From positions 1 to 38,619 of the forward strand of contig JAQVEM010000002.1 in assembly GCA_028697935.1 (NCBI GenBank): a stretch of DNA of 38,619 nt, in the 5' to 3' direction. Position numbers and translations under genes: made by a program. This DNA is from Actinomycetota bacterium. GTDB lineage: Bacteria; Actinomycetota; Humimicrobiia; Humimicrobiales; Humimicrobiaceae. Positions within the stretch are counted from its first letter, which is position 1. Each line of letters opens with the position of its first letter. Of the stretch, positions 24,795 to 33,514 are shown piece after piece. Under the pieces are notes generated by a model. That model was not told where the DNA came from. It was given only the letters and a program-made list of their open reading frames with translations, and ran no database searches.

Positions 24795-26132
24795 TTATAA
24801 AATAGAAAAATAAGAGTCCAGCTCGTATCCAGATACATGTGTTCTAAACCTATCCCATTCAATTTTTTTGTTTTCTACAAATTTATAAAATATATGTTCT
24901 CCGAGTGTTTCTCTGACCAGATTACTATTTTCCATATATTTTACTGCTTCGAGCAAATTATCCGGAAGAGTTTCTATCCCGGCCCCCTCTCTCTTTTTGA
25001 TATCCATTTCAAAGATATTTTCCTCGACTGGTTTGGGAAGGGGGTATTTATTCTTTATGCCTTCCAGTCCAGCAGCAAGCATGACACTGAAGGCAAGGTA
25101 GGGATTGCAGGCGGGATCAGGACATCTAAATTCAACTCTTGTTGACGATTCTTTATCAGGTTTGTACATTGGTACTCTTACAAGAGTCGACCTGTTCTTT
25201 CTTGCCCATGAGATATAAACAGGTGCCTCAAATCCGGGGACCAGTCTTTTGTATGAATTAACCCACTGGTTAGTTACTGCTACTATTTCTTTGCAATGCT
25301 TGAGCAAGCCTGCTATGTAATATTTCCCGATATCAGAAAGGTGGTACTTATCAGTTTCATCATGGAACACGTTTTTGTCCCCTATAAAAAGAGATTGATG
25401 TGTATGCATTCCGCTTCCATTTTCTCCGAATAGGGGTTTTGGCATGAAGGTGGCATATACGCCTTTTCTCATAGCGACTTCTTTTACTATGAATCGGTAA
25501 GTCATTGTATTATCAGCCATTGTTAGAGCATCGGAATATCTTAAATCTATTTCATGCTGGGATGGTGCAACCTCATGGTGTGAATATTCTACTCCTATTC
25601 CCATTGACTCCAGGCAAAGGATAGTATTTTTTCTTAGTTCAGCTGCCACATCCAGCGTGGTTAAATCGAAATATCCACCCTTATCAAGTATTTCAGGAGT
25701 TCCAGTATTATTTTTAAAATAGAAGTATTCGAGTTCAGGACCTACATAGAATGTATATCCCATATCTTTTGCTTTTTTTAATGTTTTTTTCAGAACCCAT
25801 CTCGGGTCACCTTTGAAGTTTGAGCCATCAGGTTCAAGTATGTCGCAAAACATTCTGGCAATGCCGTTTTCCTTAGGACTCCAGGGGAGTATTTGAAAGG
25901 TTGAAGGATCTGGCATAGCGATGACGTCGCTTTCTTCAATTCTGGAAAAGCCTTCAATTGAAGACCCATCAAAACCCATACCTTCAAATAGTGCATTTTC
26001 GAGTTCTTCTGTTGTAATTGCAAAACTTTTTAAAAAACCCTGAACATCTGTAAACCAGAGCTTTATAAATTTAATGTTGCTATCATGGGCTTTTTTTAAA
26101 ACATATTGTCTTATTTTATCATTTTTATCCAT
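24795..26132 (-). CDS. glnA: Glutamine synthetase type I-alpha
   Basis: ATP-dependent ammonium assimilation, glutamate to glutamine; dodecameric cytosolic enzyme. The start chosen is ATG 26132 (MDKNDKIRQY), eight bases after AAAGGAG; an upstream in-frame ATG would add 26 residues unlike the family. 445 residues, matching GSI-alpha. Motifs: GFDGSSIEGFSRIEESD (Arg64 aligns with the feedback-inhibition arginine of Bacillus GS), EYSHHEVAPSQHEID, NGSGMHTHQSLF and STRVEFRCPDPACNPY. The adenylylation motif NLYxLP of GSI-beta is absent, so it is probably controlled by feedback rather than adenylylation. Transcribed leftward, convergent with the VIT1-like gene. Confidence 0.96.
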   Translation of the reverse strand: MDKNDKIRQYVLKKAHDSNIKFIKLWFTDVQGFLKSFAITTEELENALFEGMGFDGSSIEGFSRIEESDVIAMPDPSTFQILPWSPKENGIARMFCDILEPDGSNFKGDPRWVLKKTLKKAKDMGYTFYVGPELEYFYFKNNTGTPEILDKGGYFDLTTLDVAAELRKNTILCLESMGIGVEYSHHEVAPSQHEIDLRYSDALTMADNTMTYRFIVKEVAMRKGVYATFMPKPLFGENGSGMHTHQSLFIGDKNVFHDETDKYHLSDIGKYYIAGLLKHCKEIVAVTNQWVNSYKRLVPGFEAPVYISWARKNRSTLVRVPMYKPDKESSTRVEFRCPDPACNPYLAFSVMLAAGLEGIKNKYPLPKPVEENIFEMDIKKREGAGIETLPDNLLEAVKYMENSNLVRETLGEHIFYKFVENKKIEWDRFRTHVSGYELDSYFSIL

Positions 26133-26455
26133 ATTAATGGCTCCTTTGTTGCTGGTAAAATTTATTAAATTATAAATATAGCATATTAGCATGGTTATTA
26201 CATTAAACATCTAGAGATGCTAATTTAAGTTTTCTTTTATCTAAATATATATGTAATTTTATGGTGAAATTGATAAAAAATCACTAACTTTATATAAAAG
26301 CCATAAAGATTTCACAATCATATAATAATACAATAAGATCAGAAAAAGTATTTACCTTATTTCTGAATACTTATTTATTTTTTGAAGATAGTATGTTAAT
26401 ATCGGATTATTGCGCAAGCGCTTTTATAATATTTAAAAACTCCAGAAGGTGATTT
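26133..26455. promoter_or_regulatory. Divergent glnA / lacI-family promoter region
   Basis: 323 AT-rich bases without a gene. Toward glnA: ribosome site 26143-26149 and a TATAAT on the minus strand at 26174-26169 with a poor -35. Toward the regulator: the promoter and operator listed separately (26382-26423). No GlnR-type site was recognised by eye. Confidence 0.5.
26382..26423 (+). promoter_or_regulatory. Promoter and LacI-family operator of the regulator gene (Op1)
   Basis: TTGAAG (26382-26387), 17-base spacer, GATTAT (26405-26410). TTGCGCAAGCGCTT (26410-26423) is identical to positions 7-20 of operator Op3; the left half-site is degenerate. The operator overlaps the -10 and start point, which suggests autorepression. 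Confidence 0.72.
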
Positions 26456-27463
26456 ATGGTTAATTATAATGATATAGCAAAGCTGGCGAATGTATCTCCT
26501 ACAACGGTTTCGCATGTAATTAATGAAACAAGGTTTGTGATGCCTGAAACAAAAGAAAGAGTTTATAAGGCAATGAGAGAGCTAAAGTACCAGCCAAATC
26601 TCCTTGCAAGAAGTCTTGCTACAGGTAAAACGCAGACAGTGGGACTTGTTATTTCAGATATAAGAAATCCGTTCTATCCAGAGCTGGTACAGGGAGTTGA
26701 AGAGATGGCAGTTAAAAATGATTACAACGTATTTCTATGTAACACTGATTATGACATAGAAAAAGGAGTGAAATCCATAAGTGCCCTTATCAAAAGAAAA
26801 ATCGATGGCATAATTGTTGCCTCGAGCCAGGTTGATAGCTCTATCCTGAAACAGTTGACTGATACAGATGTTAATTTTGTACTGGTTGACTGGTGTAAGA
26901 GAAACATAAAAGTAGACAGTCTTTATTTTGATTATAAAGTCGGTATAGCAGAAGCAGTCTCTCATCTAATTTCTCTGGGGCACAGGGATATTTATTTTAT
27001 AGGTGGTCCTAAAAACTTAAAAACAGCAGAAATAAGGATAAGAAACTTCATAGATACTATAGAAAGTTATAAAGATCTCAACTTAAATTATAAGATACTG
27101 GAAGGTAATCATAAAATAGATGGAGGCTATGAGACCGCCATAGAAATGTTAAAAAATAAAGACTTACCCACAGCAGTTATTTGCTCAAATGACCTTACAG
27201 CAATAGGAGCAATGAAGGCTTTCCAGAGCGGAGGCATTAAAATCCCTGATGATATATCTATTATTGGTCTGGATAATATTGCTCTTACTGAAATTGTCTC
27301 TCCGGAGCTAACAACAATAGAGCTTGAAAGATATGAGATAGGTAAAACTGCAATGGAGATGCTGCTAAACAGGATAAAAGACGAAAAATTACCCAGGCAG
27401 ATATGTACTTTTAAGACAAAATTAATTGTAAGAGAGAGCACCGCCGAGAGTAAGAAAAATTAA
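26456..27463 (+). CDS. LacI-family transcriptional regulator
   Basis: 335-residue DNA-binding regulator. N-terminal helix-turn-helix (NYNDIAKLANVSPTTVSHVIN, residues 3-23), hinge helix PNLLARSLATGKT (47-59) and a periplasmic-binding-like effector domain starting VGLVISDIRNPFY, with SNDLTAIGAMKA and the dimer-side IGLDNI. Start ATG 26456 with GAAGGTG upstream. Operators with a common sequence are found at its own promoter, at the ABC/glycosidase operon and near the right edge, so it is probably the local repressor of the sugar genes, released by an imported or derived sugar. The effector is unknown. Confidence 0.93.
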   Translation: MVNYNDIAKLANVSPTTVSHVINETRFVMPETKERVYKAMRELKYQPNLLARSLATGKTQTVGLVISDIRNPFYPELVQGVEEMAVKNDYNVFLCNTDYDIEKGVKSISALIKRKIDGIIVASSQVDSSILKQLTDTDVNFVLVDWCKRNIKVDSLYFDYKVGIAEAVSHLISLGHRDIYFIGGPKNLKTAEIRIRNFIDTIESYKDLNLNYKILEGNHKIDGGYETAIEMLKNKDLPTAVICSNDLTAIGAMKAFQSGGIKIPDDISIIGLDNIALTEIVSPELTTIELERYEIGKTAMEMLLNRIKDEKLPRQICTFKTKLIVRESTAESKKN

Positions 27464-27893
27464 TAAATTAGTGAATATTTTAAAAATTATTTTGCTTGTA
27501 TATAAAAATTAAATATTTATTCTAATTACCAGATCTTTTACAAGGCCTGCCTTCAAGTATTTCAAGAAGTATTAATATTAATCCCAATATGGTAGCTGAC
27601 TTTTAAGCCCGAAATTATTGAGTACTAAAGCGTTCTACATTTTATTATTTTTATATCTTCTACATTTTACAATCAGCCTTTCTTAACTTTGAAACAGCTA
27701 TTAACTTATATAAATTAAAAAAGAGGGGTTTGTGTCCATATGCAGGCATGATACTCTATTATTACAGTTACAAAGGTCTTAATAACTCCGCGAAACCAGT
27801 AATAATAATATTTAATTATTTTTAGAGCGCAAAGTAATCTATACTTTTAAAAAAGATTATTGAATTGTAAATAGTAAGAAGAAAAAATTAAAC
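27464..27893. other. Gene-free spacer between the regulator and the sugar operon
   Basis: About 430 AT-rich bases with no open frame of substance and no RNA gene recognised. The only structure seen is a 12-base direct repeat, TTCTACATTTTA at 27633-27644 and 27658-27669, 25 bases apart. No clear terminator follows the regulator gene. Confidence 0.5.
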
Positions 27894-27946
27894 TTGACAT
27901 TGGAATTTTTTTCTTATAGTATAAGAAAGCACTTACGCAAGTGCTT
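27894..27946 (+). promoter_or_regulatory. Promoter and LacI-family operator of the sugar operon (Op2)
   Basis: TTGACA (27894-27899), 17-base spacer, TAGTAT (27917-27922), then the near-perfect palindrome AAGCACTTACGCAAGTGCTT (27927-27946; only the centre-flanking pair breaks symmetry). The operator covers the transcription start, the classic repression position. The leader to the first gene is about 215 bases and shares the 12-mer TTGATAATAAAG (28088-28099) with the Op3 leader (38488-38499). Confidence 0.87.
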
Positions 27947-28145
27947 TTATGTTAATTCAGTTATAAATTAAAGTTCCAACAATTGTAAGTTAGAATATAG
28001 CTAGACTTTTAGAATATGTAGTTTTTATAAAATCTTGAGGGATATTTTGAAATAATTTTTAATATTAAATAGTGTGAAAAAATAAGATTGATAATAAAGG
28101 CACAAAATTTAATAAAGAGATTTAGAAAATAAGAAAGGAAATGAA

Positions 28146-29543
28146 ATGAAAAAAAAGATCTTAATTGTTATCATGTGTTTGACTTTTACGCTCAGTGCTC
28201 TGGGCTTAGCTGGATGCAAGCAGGCCGCGAAACTCTCTACTTCTGATGATTCCATCGAGCCTAAGGTCACTGAGGAGCCTGCAGAAACAACTGAAACAGA
28301 AGAAAAGACCAAGGTCACTTTTATGGGCTGGGGTACAGATGCTGAAATTACTACTTTTAAAGAGATGATTGCGCAGTATGAAACCAAGTACCCCGATATT
28401 GATGTAGAATATATTGTAGTAGCGGACAATGAGTTTGATACAAAGTTGCAGACCATGATAGGCGCTGGACAGTGTCCAGATGCATTCTACTCCCATATCG
28501 ACAGAATGATGAAGTATGCTGCCACCGGCAACCTCTATGATCTAACTGATTATGTCGAAAATAACGAGATATTTGACCCCGACAATGTTTGGGAATGTCT
28601 CATAAATCTGTATCGTTTTGATGGAAACATGCAGGGTTCCGGAAGTATTTACGCTCTGCCTAAAGATGTAAGTGTATTCCCGGTATTTTATAATGTTGAC
28701 CTGTTCAAAGCCGCTGGTGTTACTCCACCGACTATTGATAATCCGTGGGATTGGAATGATTATCTAGAAGCTGCAAAAAAACTAACCACTGGAGAGGGTG
28801 AAAATAAGATCTACGGAACCGGAGCATATTCCCTCGAATCTGCAGTATGGTCTAATGGTGCAGAGTGGGTGGATCAAGAAACTCTCACGAAGGTGAAGAT
28901 TGATGATCCTGCCTTTATACAAGCGTTACAATGGTGTGCGGATCTTCGCCTTGTTCATGGTGTTGCTCCTTCTGCATCTGAGACCGAATCCCTAAGCGAT
29001 TACGACCGCTTCAAGCAGGGCAAACTTGCTATGGTAGGTGCTGGCACATGGAGCCTTGCTGATTTCTGGGCGAACTGCGACTTTGAATGGGATGTTATGA
29101 ACTGGCCTGTAAGTCCAAACACTGGTAAAAGCGAGATATGGTTCGGTAGCGCAGGTCTATCAGTTTCCTCTACCACTGCTAACCCGGAGGCAGCTTGTAA
29201 TCTAATTGCTTACCTTTCCTTCAATGAGGATGCACAGAGGACTGCATACACAATGGGCCAGGCAATCCCAATGCTTAAAGACATGGCTTATGGTGAATAT
29301 ATGAACTTCGAAAAACCTCCTGCAAGTAAAGAGGTATTATTTGATATTCTGGAAAACCATGCACGCCTTGCAACCCAGTCCCGCACCTTCAATCAGGAGT
29401 GGTTTAATGAATTTAATTCTAATATCGATGCTGTGTTTAATGGTGAAATGACCGCACAGCAGTACTGTGAGTCTATAAAGGATACTATTCAACAACTACT
29501 TGATGATAGCAATGCACAAAAAGCAGAATATAGTAAAAAGTAG
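28146..29543 (+). CDS. ABC transporter sugar-binding lipoprotein (CUT1, family 1)
   Basis: Extracellular solute-binding component of a carbohydrate importer; 465 residues. Signal peptide with lipobox LAGC (Cys24), Thr/Glu-rich linker to about residue 58, then the family 1 fold (KVTFMGWGTDAEITTFKEM, KYPDIDVEYIVV, GAGQCPDAFYSHI, FKQGKLAMVGAGTWSLADF). AAAGGAA sits six bases before the ATG. First gene of the operon behind Op2. Arginine codons CGC/CGT are frequent, unlike the AGA/AGG use of the origin genes. The ligand is probably an oligosaccharide, likely arabinose-containing by context; sequence alone does not tell. Confidence 0.93.
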   Translation: MKKKILIVIMCLTFTLSALGLAGCKQAAKLSTSDDSIEPKVTEEPAETTETEEKTKVTFMGWGTDAEITTFKEMIAQYETKYPDIDVEYIVVADNEFDTKLQTMIGAGQCPDAFYSHIDRMMKYAATGNLYDLTDYVENNEIFDPDNVWECLINLYRFDGNMQGSGSIYALPKDVSVFPVFYNVDLFKAAGVTPPTIDNPWDWNDYLEAAKKLTTGEGENKIYGTGAYSLESAVWSNGAEWVDQETLTKVKIDDPAFIQALQWCADLRLVHGVAPSASETESLSDYDRFKQGKLAMVGAGTWSLADFWANCDFEWDVMNWPVSPNTGKSEIWFGSAGLSVSSTTANPEAACNLIAYLSFNEDAQRTAYTMGQAIPMLKDMAYGEYMNFEKPPASKEVLFDILENHARLATQSRTFNQEWFNEFNSNIDAVFNGEMTAQQYCESIKDTIQQLLDDSNAQKAEYSKK

Positions 29544-29572
29544 CAATTAGGTGACAAAAAGCTTATAGTAAA

Positions 29573-29609
29573 AGCATATTGGCAGGTATATTATACCTGC
29601 CAATATGCT
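29573..29609 (+). repeat. 37-base perfect palindrome (stem-loop) between binding-protein and permease genes
   Basis: Arms of 18 bases, AGCATATTGGCAGGTATA (29573-29590) and its exact complement (29592-29609), around a single central T. In RNA it would form a long hairpin with a small loop, 29 bases after the binding-protein stop and 20 bases before the permease start. No T-run follows, so it is more likely a 3'-end stabiliser or partial attenuator than a full terminator. Confidence 0.9.
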
Positions 29610-29629
29610 GGTACAATGAGGTGAACAAA

Positions 29630-30559
29630 TTGGATTGTATAAGTGCTAGAAGCAAAAATATAAAAGGAAAAGGTCAGAGTAAACTAAAAAGGCGTGAAAG
29701 CTTAGCAGGGTTACTTTTTGTTTCCCCCACTATCATATACTTCATCGTTTTTTTTCTACTGCCACTAGCGGTATGTATTTATGCAAGCTTCACTAATTGG
29801 AATATATTATCTCCAAATAGAGTTTTTGTAGGGACCCTAAACTATGAAAGGCTGTTTGTAGATCCTAAGTTTTGGAAGGCTTTGAAAAACACACTATTTA
29901 TGCTTATACCTATTCCAATTTATATTACGTTTGCATTACTTTTTGCATACGCATGCCACAAGAACATACTTGGTCAAAAGGTTTTTCGAGCAATATATTA
30001 TTTGCCCTATATATCATCTATTGTGGCACTAACGCTCATTTGGATGTGGTTGTTTAATTCAAAGTATGGTCTTGTGAATAACTTTCTCTCTCTGTTCGTT
30101 GATAATCCGCCGAGCTGGTTAAGTGACCCATTCTGGACAAAATGGATGATTGTGATTATGATTTCTTGGAAATTGATCGGGTTTACATCGATTTACTACA
30201 TTGCTGCACTCAAATCAATACCCAAAAGTTATTACGAGGCAGCTCAGATAGATGGTGCAGGACCGAGACAGCAATTTTTCAAGATCACCCTACCATTACT
30301 TACTCCTACAACCTTTTACCTATTGGTTATTGGAATGATTGGTTCGCTTCAAACTTTTGTAGAGGTACAGATGTTTGCACCGGATGGCGGACGTGGGTAT
30401 GGTGTGGGAACAATAGTTTTCTATATCTGGCAAAAAGCGTTTTCAAGCAGTCAGATGGGCTATGCATGTGCAATAGCTACAGTGTTTGGTCTGTTTATAT
30501 TAGTCATTACTGTAATCCAGTTTACTCTATCGCGCAAATGGGTTTTTGAAGGGAATTAA
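29630..30559 (+). CDS. ABC transporter permease, CUT1 (MalF/UgpA type)
   Basis: Inner-membrane permease of the sugar importer. The start chosen is TTG 29630 (MDCISARSKN), seven bases after GAGGTG; an upstream TTG at 29579 is in frame but lies inside the palindrome and lacks a ribosome site. 309 residues with six membrane helices and the EAA loop EAAQIDGAGPRQQFFKITLP that contacts the ATPase. N-terminal LAGLLFVSPTIIYFIVFF is a typical first helix. The partner ATPase is not encoded in the window, as is usual for CUT1 systems that share an MsmK/MsiK-type ATPase. Confidence 0.93.
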   Translation: MDCISARSKNIKGKGQSKLKRRESLAGLLFVSPTIIYFIVFFLLPLAVCIYASFTNWNILSPNRVFVGTLNYERLFVDPKFWKALKNTLFMLIPIPIYITFALLFAYACHKNILGQKVFRAIYYLPYISSIVALTLIWMWLFNSKYGLVNNFLSLFVDNPPSWLSDPFWTKWMIVIMISWKLIGFTSIYYIAALKSIPKSYYEAAQIDGAGPRQQFFKITLPLLTPTTFYLLVIGMIGSLQTFVEVQMFAPDGGRGYGVGTIVFYIWQKAFSSSQMGYACAIATVFGLFILVITVIQFTLSRKWVFEGN

Positions 30560-30562
30560 GAG

Positions 30563-31399
30563 ATGAAGAGAAAAATAAGTCCAGTGCGAATTATTGTCTT
30601 TATTATATTGCTCATTGGTGCAGTCACTATGATAGTCCCTTTTGCTTGGATGCTTAGCACCTCACTTAAGGAAGCCAACCTTGTGTACACTATTCCTCCT
30701 CAGTGGATACCAAAACCTGTGGATTGGAAGAACTATATAGAAATATGGACAGCTTCTAATCTTCTTACTGGAATTAAAAATAGCTGTATCATAAGTGTGT
30801 CTGTATTGGTCTTCTGTACTTTTACCTCCAGTATGGCAGCCTTTGCATTTTCGAAGCTGAGCTTTCCATTCAAGAATGCTATATTTGTTATGCTACTTAC
30901 TACTATAATGGTTCCTCTGGTAGTATTGTTGGTTCCGCTATTTGTAATATACACAAAAATAGGCTGGATAGACACGTTGCTTCCTATGATAGTTCCGGCT
31001 TCAATGTGCAACATTAACATTATTTTTTTTCTACGTCAGTATATGACGGGTCTTCCCAAGGAGCTACTGGATGCCGCTAAGATTGATGGGTGTGGTTACT
31101 TTAGTGCATATTGGCGGATTTACCTACCTCTTTGCAAACCCGCTATAGTTGCAAATGTGATTATGCTGTTTATGATTACATGGAATGATTATTTCGGTCC
31201 ATTAGTATTTACACATAGTGAATCCAAGCAGAACATCCAGGTAGCTATTGCAATGCTTAACTCACACTATATCCAACAGACAGATATTCCGCTTATGATG
31301 ACAGCATCATTGATTGCAATATTACCTGTTCTGATATTATTTATCATCTGCCAGAAGTATTTTACTGAATCCTTTGCTATGACTGGCATAAAGGGGTAA
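30563..31399 (+). CDS. ABC transporter permease, CUT1 (MalG/UgpE type)
   Basis: Second permease, 278 residues, three bases after the first. Six helices; EAA loop DAAKIDGCGYFSAYWRIYLP; C-terminal end FTESFAMTGIKG is the standard MalG-like 'GA.KG' end. AGAGATG-type ribosome site overlaps the preceding stop. Forms the heterodimeric channel with the MalF-type permease. Confidence 0.94.
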   Translation: MKRKISPVRIIVFIILLIGAVTMIVPFAWMLSTSLKEANLVYTIPPQWIPKPVDWKNYIEIWTASNLLTGIKNSCIISVSVLVFCTFTSSMAAFAFSKLSFPFKNAIFVMLLTTIMVPLVVLLVPLFVIYTKIGWIDTLLPMIVPASMCNINIIFFLRQYMTGLPKELLDAAKIDGCGYFSAYWRIYLPLCKPAIVANVIMLFMITWNDYFGPLVFTHSESKQNIQVAIAMLNSHYIQQTDIPLMMTASLIAILPVLILFIICQKYFTESFAMTGIKG

Positions 31400-31401
31400 A
31401 C

Positions 31402-33492
31402 TTGAATTTATATTGTAATCCGATAAAAAAGCAAGGAGATTTTGCTGATCCTTTTGTACTACGTTACAATGGGAAATACTATTTGTACTGCACAAATCCT
31501 GATATCCGTTGTTGGAGCTCAGATAATCTTGTTGACTGGGAGCTCGAAGGCCCTACAATAAATTCAGATACTTTTCCTTCATTAGTCCCATTTGCCCCGG
31601 AGGTTGTGTATTGGAATGGTGTGTTCTATATGTACACCTCTCCCAATGGCATGGGACATTATGTGTTAAAGAGTAAAAGTGCTACAGGTCCTTTTTACGC
31701 GGTGACCGGTAATATAGCGCATTGTATAGATGGCTCTGTTTTTATAGATGACGATGGCAAGTGGTACTTCTATTGGGCAGATGAGAGTGGCATACTAGGT
31801 TGCGAGATGAATTCGCCCACTGAATTTGGAGAGGTAGTAAATACAGGTGCTTATATGCATGGTTGGACAGAAGGCCCAATGGTTGTGAAGGAAAATGGTA
31901 TATATTATATGACTTACACTGGAAATCACTACCTTTCCAAAGGCTATCGGATAAACGCAGCGAAAAGTAGACACCCTCTTAAGGGATATAAGGATTGCTC
32001 ATGTAACCCGATCATCGTACACACAGAGGAACCATGGGTTGGACTGGGTCATAGTTCAACTGTTTATGGACCGGATATGCTTACCAGATACATCTTTTAT
32101 CATAATATCAATCCAGACAGATCACGTGATTTAAATATAGACATAATTATCCTGGATGAAAGTGTGCATGTGTTAGGTCCCACAAACTTTCCGCAGCCCG
32201 TTCCCAGACTGCCTGATTTTTCAGACAACATGATTTCGAATAAGAGTGTGGAAAACTGGGATTTACTTAAAGGAAAATGGGAAATATATAATGGCTTTCG
32301 TATAGCTTACCCAAATTTTTGGTGCCTTAGCACACATACTTTATATACCGAATCAGGTGTCATAGAGTTTAATCTCAGTGTGATGAGTGGAGAGGGAACC
32401 TATGGTGTTAGTATAGGTGATTTTTGTATTGTCATGGATACTGCTTCAAATCTAGTAAAGCTAACCGGGCAGGATGGTACGACATTGCATGAGTGCATAA
32501 TTCCATATGAGTATTTACACCATGCACTGCACTGCCTGCGATTACGCTATGACAGGGATGGCATTCATTTGTATATTGATGGCAGAAAAGCAACGGAATT
32601 TAACGTCCCTATTTGTGCAGGAGGACAGATAGGCTATTTTTCGGAGGGTCCAATTATTGAGATGGGTTACACAGCGTTCAATTCAGGAGATGCAAAAAAC
32701 GCTACTGAAGAACTTTTTGTTCCAGTTCCCTGCTCGGTATCTTTAAACGAAAAGATGCACAAGAAGATAAAACTAAATGTTGCACAAACAGAAGAATATG
32801 TTTTTTCTGTCGAATGCAAAGAAGTGCAAAAAGATCGAGCAAGCCTAATTGTAACAATTGATGGAAATGATACAGAACCTGCATTTATTAAAGCCAGCTG
32901 TGATATCGCAATATATACACTAACGTTATCGCGAGGGCTGCACGAAATGTCGATTGTTTTGAGCGATGGTCTGCATTGTCCTTCAACACTTTATGTTCAT
33001 AAGAATGGAAAGAATGAACATATAGTAAGAAAGATAAGAAGTTTTGGTCCATATGACAAACAGTGCTGGGGCGACATAGATTTACCTCACTTTAAGGCGG
33101 GGCTTAATTTCAAGGGCCGTGCAAAGTCCGAACATGCATCCATTGGTATCATATTCAGAGCGAGCGAATTATCCGACGGAGGTGAAGGTGATGACAAGAG
33201 GCTGGGCATTAATTTCTTTATCGGCTATTGCATTTCTTTGGAATATAATCGTGTTGTGCTTACCAGGCATAGATATGACGAAAAAGAACTGCTTAGCAAA
33301 AAGATAAACTATTGTTGTGCAGATATTCATAATTTGAATATACAGATAGATATAAACGATATAAAGGTATTTATTAACAATTGTGATGCTGCGGTAATAG
33401 AATACCACGATCCATCACCAATATTATTCGGACGATCAGGTATACGTGTAAAAGACTATGAAATTGATTATGCTACTTTTTATAAATTATAA
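31402..33492 (+). CDS. Glycoside hydrolase family 43 protein with two C-terminal lectin-like domains
   Basis: 696 residues, no signal peptide, so probably cytosolic. N-terminal five-bladed propeller with the GH43 triad: base Asp16 (DFADPF), pKa-modulating Asp110 (CIDGSVF) and acid Glu157 (WTEGPM). GH43 enzymes are mainly alpha-L-arabinofuranosidases, arabinanases or beta-xylosidases; the exact activity is not readable. After about residue 280 comes a concanavalin-like domain (VIEFNLSVMSGEGTYGVSIG to GQIGYFSEGP, about 315-420), then a linker region and a second similar domain at the C-terminus (FKGRAKSEHASIGIIFRASE to GRSGIRVKDYEIDYA, about 565-690). TTG start 31402, three bases after the permease stop, with AAAGGGGT upstream. 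Confidence 0.87.
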   Translation: MNLYCNPIKKQGDFADPFVLRYNGKYYLYCTNPDIRCWSSDNLVDWELEGPTINSDTFPSLVPFAPEVVYWNGVFYMYTSPNGMGHYVLKSKSATGPFYAVTGNIAHCIDGSVFIDDDGKWYFYWADESGILGCEMNSPTEFGEVVNTGAYMHGWTEGPMVVKENGIYYMTYTGNHYLSKGYRINAAKSRHPLKGYKDCSCNPIIVHTEEPWVGLGHSSTVYGPDMLTRYIFYHNINPDRSRDLNIDIIILDESVHVLGPTNFPQPVPRLPDFSDNMISNKSVENWDLLKGKWEIYNGFRIAYPNFWCLSTHTLYTESGVIEFNLSVMSGEGTYGVSIGDFCIVMDTASNLVKLTGQDGTTLHECIIPYEYLHHALHCLRLRYDRDGIHLYIDGRKATEFNVPICAGGQIGYFSEGPIIEMGYTAFNSGDAKNATEELFVPVPCSVSLNEKMHKKIKLNVAQTEEYVFSVECKEVQKDRASLIVTIDGNDTEPAFIKASCDIAIYTLTLSRGLHEMSIVLSDGLHCPSTLYVHKNGKNEHIVRKIRSFGPYDKQCWGDIDLPHFKAGLNFKGRAKSEHASIGIIFRASELSDGGEGDDKRLGINFFIGYCISLEYNRVVLTRHRYDEKELLSKKINYCCADIHNLNIQIDINDIKVFINNCDAAVIEYHDPSPILFGRSGIRVKDYEIDYATFYKL

Positions 33493-33514
33493 TTTATTAT
33501 AAAAAGGGTTTAAA

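Noticed and set aside
29579..29629. Upstream TTG 29579 as permease start
   Set aside because: Lies in the left arm of the perfect palindrome with no ribosome site; TTG 29630 has GAGGTG at good spacing.
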